Shown here one piece after another: positions 16,951-25,578 of a DNA stretch of 64,000 nucleotides. Origin of the DNA: Actinoplanes lutulentus (lineage in GTDB: Bacteria; Actinomycetota; Actinomycetes; Mycobacteriales; Micromonosporaceae); contig NZ_QLMJ01000002.1 in assembly GCF_003259845.1 (NCBI RefSeq), positions 124,001 through 188,000 of the forward strand, read 5' to 3'. The notes beneath the pieces were generated by a model that ran no database searches, had not been told where the DNA came from, and worked only from the letters and a program-made list of their open reading frames with translations. Every line of letters starts with the position of its first letter. The stretch's first letter is position 1. The position numbers were made by a program, and so were the translations under genes.

Positions 16951-17928
16951 GTGAAAGCGCGCAAGCTCCTGCTGACCGCCGTGACCGCTCTGGTCGCGGC
17001 GTCGGCCAGCATCTACGGCCTGAAGATGGCCGACGCCGCCACCTACCCCAACCCGGGTCCGATCTCCGGCGCGACGTTCGCGCACGACCCGACGATGATC
17101 AAGCGGCCGACCGGCGGTTACCTGCTCGGGTACACCTCGCCCGGCATCGGTCTCACCACGTCCTCGGACCGCACCAACTTCGTCGCCGCGGGCAAGGCCT
17201 TCCCCAACGGCACGCCGTGGGCCGACGCGTACACCGCGAGTGACAAGAACCTGTGGGCGCCGGACATCAGCTATGTCGGCGGCAAGTACCTGATGTACTA
17301 CTCGGCCTCCACGTTCGGCTCCAGCAAGTCGGCGATCTTCCTGGCCGGCAGCACGACCGGCGCGGCCGGCTCCTGGACCAACTACGGCAAGGTCGTCGAG
17401 TCCACCGCCACCAGCGGTTACAACGCGATCGACCCGAACCTGATCGTCACGTCGTCCGGTGAGTGGTGGCTGAGCTTCGGCTCGTTCTGGAGCGGCATCA
17501 AGCTCGTCAAGCTGAACGCGTCCAGCGGCAAGCGGGCCGACAGCACCGTCCACGCGATCGCCGAGCGGTTCGTGAACAGCAAGTCGATCGAGGCGCCGGT
17601 CATCTTCGAGCGCAACGGGTACTTCTACCTGTTCGTGGCGTTCGACCTGTGCTGCAAGGGCGCGTCCAGCACATACCGCGTCATGGTGGGCCGCTCCAAG
17701 AGCATCACCGGCCCGTACGCCGACAAGGCCGGCACCGCGATGACCGCCGGCGGTGGCAGCGAGATCCTGGCATCGCACGACGCGGTGTACGGCCCCGGGC
17801 ACCCGGCCGTTTTCCAGGACGGTTCGCAGACCGTGCTGGCGTACCACTACTACCAGGCGAGCGGTGACGCCAAGCTCGGCATCAACCTGCTCGGCTGGGA
17901 CTCGTCGAACTGGCCGTACGTGTACTGA
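16951..17928 (+). CDS. Secreted GH43 endo-1,5-alpha-L-arabinanase-like enzyme
   Basis: The 325-residue protein has a signal peptide (cleavage near residue 29) followed directly by a single GH43 five-bladed propeller. The catalytic base is Asp46 (AHDPTM), the pKa modulator Asp161 (NAIDPNL) and the acid Glu214 (IEAPVIF). NLWAPDI and GPGHPAVF segments match arabinanases. It would cut the arabinan backbone of pectin outside the cell. The GTG start at 16951 has a weak purine-rich site. No binding module is attached. Confidence 0.87.
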   Translation: MKARKLLLTAVTALVAASASIYGLKMADAATYPNPGPISGATFAHDPTMIKRPTGGYLLGYTSPGIGLTTSSDRTNFVAAGKAFPNGTPWADAYTASDKNLWAPDISYVGGKYLMYYSASTFGSSKSAIFLAGSTTGAAGSWTNYGKVVESTATSGYNAIDPNLIVTSSGEWWLSFGSFWSGIKLVKLNASSGKRADSTVHAIAERFVNSKSIEAPVIFERNGYFYLFVAFDLCCKGASSTYRVMVGRSKSITGPYADKAGTAMTAGGGSEILASHDAVYGPGHPAVFQDGSQTVLAYHYYQASGDAKLGINLLGWDSSNWPYVY

Positions 17929-17933
17929 AAGCC

Positions 17934-18989
17934 TTAATCGAGGCGGTCCGCCAGGGCATCGGCGGCCAGCTCCAGCAGGTCCTCGCCGATCGGTAGCGGC
18001 GCTGGGTCGAGGCAACGCTCCAGGAGCAGCTCGACCAGCGCCGCCCGGTCGACGATCTGGTTCTCGTCGATCATGCCGGGGAGGATGCGGACCTCTACGG
18101 TGTCGCGTACGAAATCGTCTTTGAGAAGTTGGGTGAGGTTGACGTCGAAGAACTTGGTCAGCTCGCCGTCGTGCGCGGCCTGGCGCAGTTCGTCGATTGT
18201 CGGGTTTTTCGGCTTCTTCGTGAGGGAGACCAGCGCTTCCGGGAGCGGCGCCAGACGGCGACATGCCGGGTTTGTCCCCAGCAAAGCTCGCAGCTCCTCG
18301 CGGTAGAACGCGAACAACCGCACCACATTCGACAGCGCCGGGGCGGAACGGAACGGCCCGCCGTCGAGGTGCAGGTGCACCGCCGCCTCGTGCGGAATCG
18401 TGAAGCCCAGCTCCCGCGCCGGCCCGAGCAGCTCGGCCAGCGCCTCACGATGGCCCGACGCCAGCGGGGGAGTGATTACCTCGCAGGGTCGTTCCCGCTC
18501 ACCCGGCAGCGGCGCGGCCAGCGCGATCGTCGCACCGGCGGCGTCGTTCAGCCGGAAGACCTGTCCGTGCTGCTTGACCTCGGTGCCCCACAGTTTCGCG
18601 ACCGCATCCAGGGCGACCGGCAGCCGGGACCCCGGATCACACTGGGCGGCCAGCAATCGCAGCAGCCGGCCGTCGTCGGTCAGGATCCGGAACCAGCCGG
18701 GAACGGCGGGCGCTCGCTGATCCAGACCGTGGAGCAGCGTGACGTCGTCGACGAGCGTGCAGAGAAGGGAGCCGTCGTCGCGGCGTACCTCGAAGCCCTG
18801 CGTCAGATGCAGGAACCGGCCGAGACCCGGTACCAGCGACGGCTCGCTGTCGTGGTGCCAGATCGGCCGGACGCTGCCCCCACAGCGCCCGGCCAGGTCG
18901 AACGCGAGCGTGCGCCGGCTGACACCGGGAGGCGCCATCAGCTCGATCTCGAAGCCGATCCGCCGGCGCAAGCGCTCGTTCGTACTCAC
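17934..18989 (-). CDS. Amidoligase-like (COOH-NH2 ligase) protein
   Basis: The 351-residue protein begins RRRIGFEIELMAPPG, the metal-binding opening of the putative amidoligase family, which has a glutamine-synthetase/GCS-like fold. Other family-like elements are CEVITPPL, EAAVHLHLDGGPF and EVRILPGMIDENQI. Such enzymes are predicted to form amide or peptide bonds, in some cases in cell-wall or peptide-modification systems. The substrate is unknown. The start is GTG. It lies 30 bases downstream of the sigma-factor-linked membrane protein gene on the same strand, so it could be co-transcribed with that pair. Confidence 0.65.
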   Translation of the reverse strand: MSTNERLRRRIGFEIELMAPPGVSRRTLAFDLAGRCGGSVRPIWHHDSEPSLVPGLGRFLHLTQGFEVRRDDGSLLCTLVDDVTLLHGLDQRAPAVPGWFRILTDDGRLLRLLAAQCDPGSRLPVALDAVAKLWGTEVKQHGQVFRLNDAAGATIALAAPLPGERERPCEVITPPLASGHREALAELLGPARELGFTIPHEAAVHLHLDGGPFRSAPALSNVVRLFAFYREELRALLGTNPACRRLAPLPEALVSLTKKPKNPTIDELRQAAHDGELTKFFDVNLTQLLKDDFVRDTVEVRILPGMIDENQIVDRAALVELLLERCLDPAPLPIGEDLLELAADALADRLD

Positions 18990-19019
18990 GGGTGTCTTTC
19001 TTTCACGGTTTGCTTTCGT

Positions 19020-19856
19020 TCACGGTTTGAAGGGCAGCGTCTCGCCGGCCAGCAGCTTCTTGCCGCCGGCGACCTTCGCCGCGTACGCGTCATCGAGTTT
19101 CCACAGGTCAGCGAGCTTCACCGCGTCGTCGATGTCGTACCCGGCGTTGAAGAAGGCGCCCACCTGCGCGCTCTCCTTGTACTCCTTCGCCTGCTTCTTG
19201 TCGGCCGTGACGCCGGGAAGCTTCTTGCCGTCGAGGAGGCGCTTGCCGCCCTCGATCTTCGCGTCGTACGGGTCGTCGAGCTTCCAGAGCTTCGCCAGCT
19301 TCTCGGCGTCGTCCCAGTCGTACCCGGCGCCGAAGTACGCGTCGAGCCGCTTCTGGTCCTCGGTGTCGATGGTCGGGTCGGGATCGACGGTCGGCTCCTC
19401 GTCCGGGCTCGGCTGCACCGGCAGCGTCTCGCCGAGCAGCAGCCGGCGACCGGCCTCGGCCTTGACCGCGCCGATGTTCTCCGGGCTCATCTGCCACAGT
19501 CCGGCCAGCTCGACGGCCTCGTTGTAGCTGTAGCCGGCGCCGAAGAACGCGTCCCACTGCGCGAGCAGCTCCTGCTCGGCGGTTGACGGATCGGGGGACG
19601 GCTCGGCGGGCGCGCCCGCCGGAAGCCCGGCCACCGGCACACTCTGCGGTCCGGCCGGCAGGATGGCGGGCAGGTTCGCGACGCCCGCGATCAGGCCGGC
19701 GCTGAGCACCGCGCCACCGGCGGCCTGCGCGCCCCGAAGGCGCCACCGCCGCTTACGGGCGATCTCCTCGACCCGGGCGTACACCAAAGCCGGGTCGGGC
19801 GTCTCGTTCTCATGGGTCTGGAAGGCTTCGCGCAGCCGGTCAGCGTGCAGGGTCAC
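19020..19856 (-). CDS. Membrane protein with three extracytoplasmic repeats, probable anti-sigma partner
   Basis: The 278-residue protein has a short cytoplasmic N-terminus (1-42), one membrane helix (about 44-66), a Pro-rich spacer, and three repeats of about 45 residues (about 98-146, 170-214, 231-275). Each repeat reads roughly FFxAGYxxDDAxxLAxLWKLD, then a Lys/Gly-rich GGKKLLxGxxLP end; repeats 2 and 3 are closest. The GTG start overlaps the sigma-factor stop as GTGA, with GAGGAG 5 bases upstream, so the two are translationally coupled. Position and topology suggest control of the sigma factor, but no classical zinc anti-sigma motif is present. I do not recognise the repeat. Confidence 0.75.
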   Translation of the reverse strand: MTLHADRLREAFQTHENETPDPALVYARVEEIARKRRWRLRGAQAAGGAVLSAGLIAGVANLPAILPAGPQSVPVAGLPAGAPAEPSPDPSTAEQELLAQWDAFFGAGYSYNEAVELAGLWQMSPENIGAVKAEAGRRLLLGETLPVQPSPDEEPTVDPDPTIDTEDQKRLDAYFGAGYDWDDAEKLAKLWKLDDPYDAKIEGGKRLLDGKKLPGVTADKKQAKEYKESAQVGAFFNAGYDIDDAVKLADLWKLDDAYAAKVAGGKKLLAGETLPFKP

Positions 19857-20386
19857 GACCACTCCTCGGCGTGGATCCGTTGTCTCTGTTCTTCTTGTTC
19901 TTCTTGCTGTTCGAGGCGCAGTGTCCGCAGCGCTTTCGAAGCCTGGCTGCGAACCGTCGCGGGAGTGCATCCGAGCAGGTCAGCGATGGTCTCATCGTCG
20001 ACCTGCTCGTAGTAGCGCAGCACCAGCACGGCTCGCTGCTTGCGGCCCAGCAACGCCAGCCGGTTCCACAACGCGTCCGCCTCGACCACGTCGTGCGCGT
20101 GATCGCCCACGCCACCCCGGGCAGCGTCGAGCTCCGCGAGCCGCTCACCGGCGGCGTGCACGTTCCGGAACGCCCAGCTGCGCCGCCACGACAGGTACTC
20201 GTTGAGCACCATCCGGCGCACATAGGCGTCCGGCGAGTCCGAACCGCTGATCCGCCGCCACTTGACCTGGGCACGAGCCAGCACTTCCTGCACCACATCC
20301 TGCGCGAGGTCGCGGTCGCCGGTGAGGACGACCGCGTACCGCAGCAGGCTCGGAAGGCGGGCCACCGCGAATTGCTCGAAGGTCAC
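19853..20386 (-). CDS. ECF RNA polymerase sigma factor (SigE-like group)
   Basis: The 177-residue protein has region 2 (about 5-75: FEQFAVARLPSLLRYAVVLTGDRDLAQDVVQEVLARA) and region 4 (about 115-165: LGRKQRAVLVLRYYEQVDDETIADLLGCTPATVRSQASKALRTLR). GTG 20386 gives the usual start just before region 2; longer frames would add about 80 residues of unlikely sequence. It is coupled to the repeat-bearing membrane protein. The glutamate/glutamine-rich tail EQQEEQEEQRQR is unusual. The signal it answers is unknown. Confidence 0.87.
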   Translation of the reverse strand: MTFEQFAVARLPSLLRYAVVLTGDRDLAQDVVQEVLARAQVKWRRISGSDSPDAYVRRMVLNEYLSWRRSWAFRNVHAAGERLAELDAARGGVGDHAHDVVEADALWNRLALLGRKQRAVLVLRYYEQVDDETIADLLGCTPATVRSQASKALRTLRLEQQEEQEEQRQRIHAEEWS

Positions 20387-20526
20387 ACCTATATCGACGC
20401 GCGACGGGACCGTTCCGTGCACTCGTTCAGAGAAAAAACTTTTTGGGTACGCGCAAACCACCGGCCGCTGACCGCATCCGGTGGACAGCGGCCGGCGCAG
20501 ATGATGGAGCGGCCCGTGGCCGGTGG

Positions 20527-20943
20527 TCAGCGGTGGCCGCGGATGATCGAGCGAGCCACCAGGAATGCGGCCAGCAGCACAAGCTGCCCACCGGCGACGA
20601 TCGCGTTCACGTTGACGGCCGGACGCCACGTGACACTGCCATCCTTGATCACATAAACCCCGGCCGGCCGCGCCGAGAACCCGAACCCGCCTCCGGACCC
20701 TTCACCCTGCGGCCGGTCCTCACCGTCAGCCAGAGCCTCCGAACCCCCGGCCGCTCCGGCCGCCCCGGCCGGCGTCGTCCCGCTTCCGGAGCCGCCCCCG
20801 CCACCACCGGAAATGATCGCCACCGGGATCACGATGACACCGTCCTGCTCAACCGGCGTACCGAAGACCCGCCCGGCTGCTGCCGCACCGGTCCCTTCCC
20901 GCGCCTGGGCCAGAATGTCGCTGCTGTCAGTCCTGGGAGCCAT
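20527..20943 (-). CDS. GerW (YtfJ)-family sporulation protein
   Basis: The 138-residue protein contains the YtfJ/GerW core: VFGTPVEQDGVIVIPVA, a Gly-rich loop, GFGFSARPAGVYVIKDGSVTW and a hydrophobic C-terminus (about 112-132) that may be a membrane helix. GerW is needed for spore germination functions in Bacillus, and actinobacterial homologues are common but uncharacterised. ATG 20943 is favoured since AAGGGG lies 7 bases before it; an ATG two codons earlier sits too close to that site. Confidence 0.82.
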   Translation of the reverse strand: MAPRTDSSDILAQAREGTGAAAAGRVFGTPVEQDGVIVIPVAIISGGGGGGSGSGTTPAGAAGAAGGSEALADGEDRPQGEGSGGGFGFSARPAGVYVIKDGSVTWRPAVNVNAIVAGGQLVLLAAFLVARSIIRGHR

Positions 20944-21029
20944 TGACATACCCCTTCACCGCAAAGCCACTTCGACCCACCCAGCCTGCCCCCACAGGTC
21001 AAGCCTCCGCAGCCCCAAACCCCACCCAC

Positions 21030-21255
21030 GCGTGTCGATTTAAGGCGCAAGCCGCCCCCAAACTCGACACGCAACCCGAAGCCCGCCCGCGCGTGTCGAG
21101 TTGAGGCGCAATCCGCACCCGAAGTCGACACGCAGGCTGAGGTCCGTCCGTGCGTGTCGAGTTGGGGTCCGACCCACGCCCGAAGTCGACACACACGGCC
21201 GAGTTCGCCCGCGCGTGTTGAGTTGGGGTGCGGTTCGCACCTCAAATCGACACGC
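21030..21255. repeat. Four tandem 61-nt units, each a 43-nt hairpin plus 18-nt spacer
   Basis: Units lie at 21030-21072, 21091-21133, 21152-21194 and 21213-21255, with spacers of exactly 18 bases. Each starts GCGTGTCGA (GCGTGTTGA in unit 4) and ends TCGACACGC (TCGACACAC in unit 3), forming an outer stem. The inner part can pair too: GGCG/CGCC in unit 1, GGGT/ACCC in unit 3, GGTGCG/CGCACC in unit 4, so pairing is kept while bases change. Spacers are C-rich and loosely alike. The array fills the gap between the GerW-like gene and the LacI-family gene, which face the same way. Confidence 0.85.
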
Positions 21256-21274
21256 GGGGCGGAATGCGTCCTGG

Positions 21275-22354
21275 TCAGGGGGGTGGGGCTGTGCTGGCTC
21301 GGGGGATCAGGGTTGTGGGGACCAGGTCGGTGCCGGGTGGGGTGGGTTCCTGGTGGATCTGGTCGAGCAGCAGGTGGACGCATCGGCGGCCGACCTCGGC
21401 GAAGTCCTGGTGGACCGTGGTCAGCGGCGGGAGGTACGACGACGCGTCGGCGATGTCGTCGAAGCCGACGACGCTGACCTCGGCCGGGACCTGGCGGCCT
21501 GACTCGTGGAGGGCTCGCAGCACCCCCAGGGCCATCTGGTCGTTGGCGGCGAAGACCGCTGTGCAGGACGGGTCGGCGGCCAGGCGCAGGCCGGCGTGGT
21601 ACCCGGAGTCGGCGGACCAGTCGCCGCGTTCGACGGGCGGGACCGGGCGGCCGGACTCCTCCAGGACCGTGCGCCAGGCGCCGGTACGGCGTTCCGCGGC
21701 ATACGACTCGGCGGGCCCGGCCACGTGGTGAACCGTGCGGTGGCCGAGGTCCAGCAGGTGACGGACGGCCTGGCGGGCGCCGTCGGCCTGGTCGGTGTCG
21801 ACGACGGGGTACCGATCGCCGGCGTCGGAGTCGACCACCACGACGTGCACGCCGGGCGGCAGGGTGACCGCGGCGGCGTCCAGCAGGTGCACCTCGATGA
21901 TCAGGATGACGCCGTCGACGGCGAGCTCGCCCATCCTGGTGAAGGCGCCGAGCACGTTGTCCTGGGTGGGCATGCCGACCGGGATCAGGGTGATCGCGTA
22001 ACCCTCGGCGGCGGCGTGGGTGGCGATGGCCTCGACGGTACGGCTGTTGCCGGTGGACGCCAGCCCGAAAAGGATCACGCCGATGGTGTTGAAGCGGCCG
22101 TATCGCAGGGAGCGGGCCGCGCTGTTCGGCCGGTATCCCAGCTCACGCATCGCGGTGAGGACCTGCTCGCGGGTGGACTCGACCACGCCGGCCTGGCCGT
22201 TGGCGACGCGGGAGACGGTCTGTGAGGAGACGCCGGCGAGGCGGGCCACGTCGGCCATGGAGACGCGCTGCTTGCGCCGCCCGCCGGGGACGTCCGAGCC
22301 GGCGCGGAGCCGCTGAGCTTCGATGGTGACTCCTTGACCGTGCCGGTGACCCAT
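21275..22354 (-). CDS. LacI-family sugar-responsive repressor
   Basis: The 359-residue protein has a LacI HTH (MADVARLAGVSSQTVSRVANG, about residues 33-52) after an N-terminal extension of about 30 residues, the hinge YRPNSAARSLRYGR, and a periplasmic-binding-like ligand domain with GFDDIADASSYLPPLTTV. It is divergent from the ABC sugar importer, with two operator-like palindromes between them, so it should repress that operon and itself until a galactoside-like sugar binds. The ATG 22354 start has no clear ribosome site; a shorter start is possible. Confidence 0.88.
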   Translation of the reverse strand: MGHRHGQGVTIEAQRLRAGSDVPGGRRKQRVSMADVARLAGVSSQTVSRVANGQAGVVESTREQVLTAMRELGYRPNSAARSLRYGRFNTIGVILFGLASTGNSRTVEAIATHAAAEGYAITLIPVGMPTQDNVLGAFTRMGELAVDGVILIIEVHLLDAAAVTLPPGVHVVVVDSDAGDRYPVVDTDQADGARQAVRHLLDLGHRTVHHVAGPAESYAAERRTGAWRTVLEESGRPVPPVERGDWSADSGYHAGLRLAADPSCTAVFAANDQMALGVLRALHESGRQVPAEVSVVGFDDIADASSYLPPLTTVHQDFAEVGRRCVHLLLDQIHQEPTPPGTDLVPTTLIPRASTAPPP

Positions 22355-22373
22355 GCCACTATACGGCCAACCC

Positions 22374-22385
22374 GTTTACGTAAAC
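22374..22385. promoter_or_regulatory. LacI-type operator 1
   Basis: GTTTACGTAAAC is a perfect 12-bp palindrome with the central CG typical of LacI-family sites. It is nearest the repressor gene. Confidence 0.75.
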
Positions 22386-22406
22386 ATTCTGACATCCGCT
22401 CGAAAT

Positions 22407-22420
22407 TGTTAACGTAAACA
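22407..22420. promoter_or_regulatory. LacI-type operator 2
   Basis: TGTTAACGTAAACA is a near-perfect palindrome, centred 34 bp from operator 1 (about three helical turns), and ends 17 bases before the first permease start. Confidence 0.75.
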
Positions 22421-22437
22421 TCCGTGGAAGGAGGGCA

Positions 22438-23307
22438 GTGTTGACCCGGCGTACGTGGATCGGCTGGCAGTTCACCGGTCCGTTCCTGGCAGTCTTCGCC
22501 TTGGTCTTCCTGGCCCCGATCGGCTACTCGGCGTACCTCAGCCTCTTTCGCAACAGGCTCGTCGGCGGCACCGTCTTCGTGGGCTTGGAGAACTACACCA
22601 AGGCCTTCACCGACCCGCAGTTCTGGGAGGCGGTGACCCGCGTCGGGATCTTCCTGGTCGTCCAGGTCCCGGTGATGTTGTTCCTGGCACTGCTGTTCGC
22701 CCTCGCGATCGACAGCGGACGCCTCTACGGCGTCGCGTTCTTCCGGATCTCGATCTTCCTTCCGTACGCGGTGCCCGCCGTCGTGGCCGCCCTGATGTGG
22801 GGCTTCATGTACGGCACCCGGATCGGCCTGGTCGGCAACATCAACGACGCGTTCGGCATCACGCTGCCCGACCCGCTCGCGCCCGACCTGATCCTCACCT
22901 CGATCGGCAACATCGTGACCTGGGAGTTCGTCGGCTACAACATGATCATCCTGTACTCCGGCCTGAAGGTGATCGACACCGCGCTCTACGAGGCGGCGGC
23001 GATCGACGGGGCCGGCCAGTTCCGGATCGTCCGGGCGATCAAGCTGCCGGCGCTGCGCGGGCCGCTCGTCGTCGCGACCATCTTCTCGATCATCGGCAGT
23101 TTCCAGCTCTTCAACGAGCCGCAGATCCTGGACACCCTCGCGCCGAACTCGATCACCACGTACTTCACCCCGAACGTGTACGCGTACCAGCTGTCGTTCG
23201 GCGGCCAGCAGGTCAACTACTCGGCCACCATCGCGCTGCTGATGGGCGTGGTGACGATGGTCGTGGCGTACCTCTTCCAGCACCGCAGCACGAAGGGGAT
23301 GCTCTGA
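22438..23307 (+). CDS. ABC sugar transporter permease, MalF-like
   Basis: The 289-residue protein has six predicted membrane helices and the EAA loop EAAAIDGAGQFRIVRAIKLPAL (about 187-208) that docks the ATPase. It is one half of a carbohydrate uptake system with the following permease and lipoprotein. No ATPase gene is present here, so a shared MsiK-type ATPase elsewhere is expected, as is usual in actinobacteria. The start is GTG 22438 or TTG 22441; the strong AAGGAGG at 22428-22434 is better spaced for the latter. Confidence 0.88.
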   Translation: MLTRRTWIGWQFTGPFLAVFALVFLAPIGYSAYLSLFRNRLVGGTVFVGLENYTKAFTDPQFWEAVTRVGIFLVVQVPVMLFLALLFALAIDSGRLYGVAFFRISIFLPYAVPAVVAALMWGFMYGTRIGLVGNINDAFGITLPDPLAPDLILTSIGNIVTWEFVGYNMIILYSGLKVIDTALYEAAAIDGAGQFRIVRAIKLPALRGPLVVATIFSIIGSFQLFNEPQILDTLAPNSITTYFTPNVYAYQLSFGGQQVNYSATIALLMGVVTMVVAYLFQHRSTKGML

Positions 23308-24215
23308 TGGCTCTGGCTCCTCCCACGCTGCGTCCGCGCGTACGCAAGGCATCTGATCTTGCGGTTAAGAAACCGAATCCGAAGAGCAAGACGCTGACGC
23401 TGCTCATGTGTGTCGCGTTGATCTACAGCCTGCTGCCGCTGATCTGGCTGGCGATCAGTGCGACGAAGTCCCAGCAGGGATTGTTCGACTCGTTCGGTCT
23501 GTGGTTCGCCGGCGATTTCTCGCTGTTCGACAACGTCGCCGCCACGTTCGCCTACCAGGACGGCGTCTTCGGGCGCTGGCTGCTCAACACCTTCTTCTAC
23601 GTGGTGCTGGGCGCGGGCGGGGCGACGCTGCTGGCGGCGCTTGCCGGGTACGGTCTCGCGAAGTTCGATTTCGCCGGCCGGAAAGTCGTGTTCGCCCTGG
23701 TCCTCGGGGGTGTGGCAGTCCCGCCGACGGCTTTGGCGGTGCCGACGTTCCTGCTGTTCGCGAAGCTGGGGCTCACCGACACGCCGTGGGCCGTGATCAT
23801 CCCGACGCTGGTCTCGCCGTTCGGCCTGTACCTGATGTGGACGTATTCGCGGGACTCGGTACCGGACGAGATCCTCGAGTCGGCCCGGGTCGACGGCGCC
23901 GGCGAGTTCAAGAGCTTCTTCTCGCTCGCGCTGCCGCTGCTGGCGCCCGGCATCGTCACGGTCCTGCTCTTCAACACCGTGATGACCTGGAACAACTTCT
24001 TCCTCCCGCTGATCATGCTGAAGGATGCCGACCTCTATCCGCTCACCGTGGGCCTCTACTCCTGGAGCGAGCAGGCCACCACGGCCGGCGGGGACGTCGT
24101 CTTCAACCTCGTGATCACCGGTTCGCTGCTCACGATCGTCCCCCTAATCGTGGCGTTCCTGCTGCTCCAGCGCTATTGGCAGTCGGGATTGGCCGCAGGA
24201 AGCGTCAAGCAATAG
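23307..24215 (+). CDS. ABC sugar transporter permease, MalG-like
   Basis: The 302-residue protein has about six membrane helices and the EAA-type loop ESARVDGAGEFKSFFSLALPLL. A basic N-terminal tail of about 30 residues precedes the first helix. Its ATG overlaps the stop of the first permease by one base (TGATG), giving translational coupling. It pairs with the MalF-like permease. Confidence 0.88.
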   Translation: MALAPPTLRPRVRKASDLAVKKPNPKSKTLTLLMCVALIYSLLPLIWLAISATKSQQGLFDSFGLWFAGDFSLFDNVAATFAYQDGVFGRWLLNTFFYVVLGAGGATLLAALAGYGLAKFDFAGRKVVFALVLGGVAVPPTALAVPTFLLFAKLGLTDTPWAVIIPTLVSPFGLYLMWTYSRDSVPDEILESARVDGAGEFKSFFSLALPLLAPGIVTVLLFNTVMTWNNFFLPLIMLKDADLYPLTVGLYSWSEQATTAGGDVVFNLVITGSLLTIVPLIVAFLLLQRYWQSGLAAGSVKQ

Positions 24216-24234
24216 ATCCCGAAGGGAACCGTCC

Positions 24235-25578
24235 ATGATGATCACCCGCCGGCGTGCGATCCTCGGCGCCGCTCTGTCGATAACGTTGCTGGCCGCCGGC
24301 TGCTCGTCCTCCTCCGATGACACCGGGGAGGAGACCGCCGCCGCGACCACCGTCTCGGATGCTGATGTGCAGGCCGCGCTCGAAGCCGGCGGCAACATCA
24401 CGGTCTGGGCCTGGGAACCGACCCTGACCCAGGTTGTCGCTGACTTCCAGAAGAAATACCCCAAGGTCAAAGTCAACCTCCAGAACACGGGTACGGGAAA
24501 CGACGCGTACACCGCGCTGCAGAACGCGATCCAGGCAGGCTCCGGCGTCCCGGACGTGGCACAGATCGAGTTCTACGCGCTGCCGCAGTTCAGCCTTTCC
24601 AAGGCGGTGGCCGATCTGAACGCGTTCGGCGCCAAGTCGCTGGACGGCACGTTCACCCCGGGCACCTGGGGCGCGGTGCACTCCGGCGAGGCGATCTACG
24701 GCCTGCCGATGGACTCCGGCCCGATGGCGCTGTTCTACAACGCCGAGGTCTTCGAGAAGCACCAGCTCGGTGTCCCGGCGACCTGGGAGGAGTACGCGGC
24801 GGCGGCCGAGAAGCTGCACAAGGCGGACCCGAAGGCGTACATCACCAGTGACAGCGGTGACGCCGGCTTCACCACCAGCCTCATCTGGCAGGCGGGCGGC
24901 AAGCCGTACACCGTCGACGGTACGAACGTCGGCGTCAACTTCACCGACCCGGGCACCCAGAAGTTCACCACGCAGTGGCAGAAGCTGATCGACGGCAAGC
25001 TGCTCAACCCGGTGCCGGGCTGGTCGGACGGCTGGTACCAGGGCCTCGCTGACGGCACCATCGCCTCACTGGTGATCGGCGCCTGGATGCCGGCGAACCT
25101 GGAGTCCGGCGTCAAGGCGGGCAACGGCAAGTGGAAGGTCGCGCCGATGCCGCAGTGGGAGAGTGGCGGCAAGGCCACCGCCGAGAACGGCGGCAGCTCC
25201 ATCGCGATCCCGGAGAAGGCCACGAACAAGACCCTTGCGTACGCGTTCCTCAAATACGCGACGGTTGACGAGGGAGCACAGAGCCGGGTCGACAACGGCG
25301 CCTTCCCGGCCACCACGAAGCAGCTGAACGCGCCGGAGTTCCTGAACAAGGAGTTCCCGTACTTCGGCGGTCAGAAGGTCAACGAGGTTCTCGCCGCGTC
25401 GGCCGGGCAGGTCGTCCCCGGCTGGTCGTACCTGCCGTTCCAGGTCTACGCCAACAACGTCTTCAACGACACCGTCGGTAAGGCGTACCTCGGGCAGGGC
25501 ACTCTCCAGGACGGCTTGAAGTCCTGGCAGGACGCATCGGTCAAGTACGGCCAGGAACAGGGTTTCACAGTTAAATGA
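24235..25578 (+). CDS. Sugar ABC transporter substrate-binding lipoprotein
   Basis: The 447-residue protein carries a lipobox LLAAGC with Cys23 as the lipid-modified residue and a twin-arginine-like RRR near the N-terminus. It is a family 1 (MalE-like) solute-binding protein, with ITVWAWEPTLTQVV at the start of the mature domain. GAAGGGA precedes the double ATG start. The operon partner GH42 enzyme suggests beta-galactosides, such as galacto-oligosaccharides from arabinogalactan or galactan, as cargo. Confidence 0.88.
   Translation: MMITRRRAILGAALSITLLAAGCSSSSDDTGEETAAATTVSDADVQAALEAGGNITVWAWEPTLTQVVADFQKKYPKVKVNLQNTGTGNDAYTALQNAIQAGSGVPDVAQIEFYALPQFSLSKAVADLNAFGAKSLDGTFTPGTWGAVHSGEAIYGLPMDSGPMALFYNAEVFEKHQLGVPATWEEYAAAAEKLHKADPKAYITSDSGDAGFTTSLIWQAGGKPYTVDGTNVGVNFTDPGTQKFTTQWQKLIDGKLLNPVPGWSDGWYQGLADGTIASLVIGAWMPANLESGVKAGNGKWKVAPMPQWESGGKATAENGGSSIAIPEKATNKTLAYAFLKYATVDEGAQSRVDNGAFPATTKQLNAPEFLNKEFPYFGGQKVNEVLAASAGQVVPGWSYLPFQVYANNVFNDTVGKAYLGQGTLQDGLKSWQDASVKYGQEQGFTVK

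Noticed and set aside
20999..21240. Short proteins with repeated RVxxAPQLDTRGR-like sequence
   Set aside because: They are translations of the hairpin repeats, with no ribosome sites and Arg/Pro-rich composition.
21030..21255. CRISPR array
   Set aside because: The regular 61-nt period suggested it, but the 43-nt repeats vary, the 18-nt spacers resemble each other, the array has only four units, and no cas genes are present.
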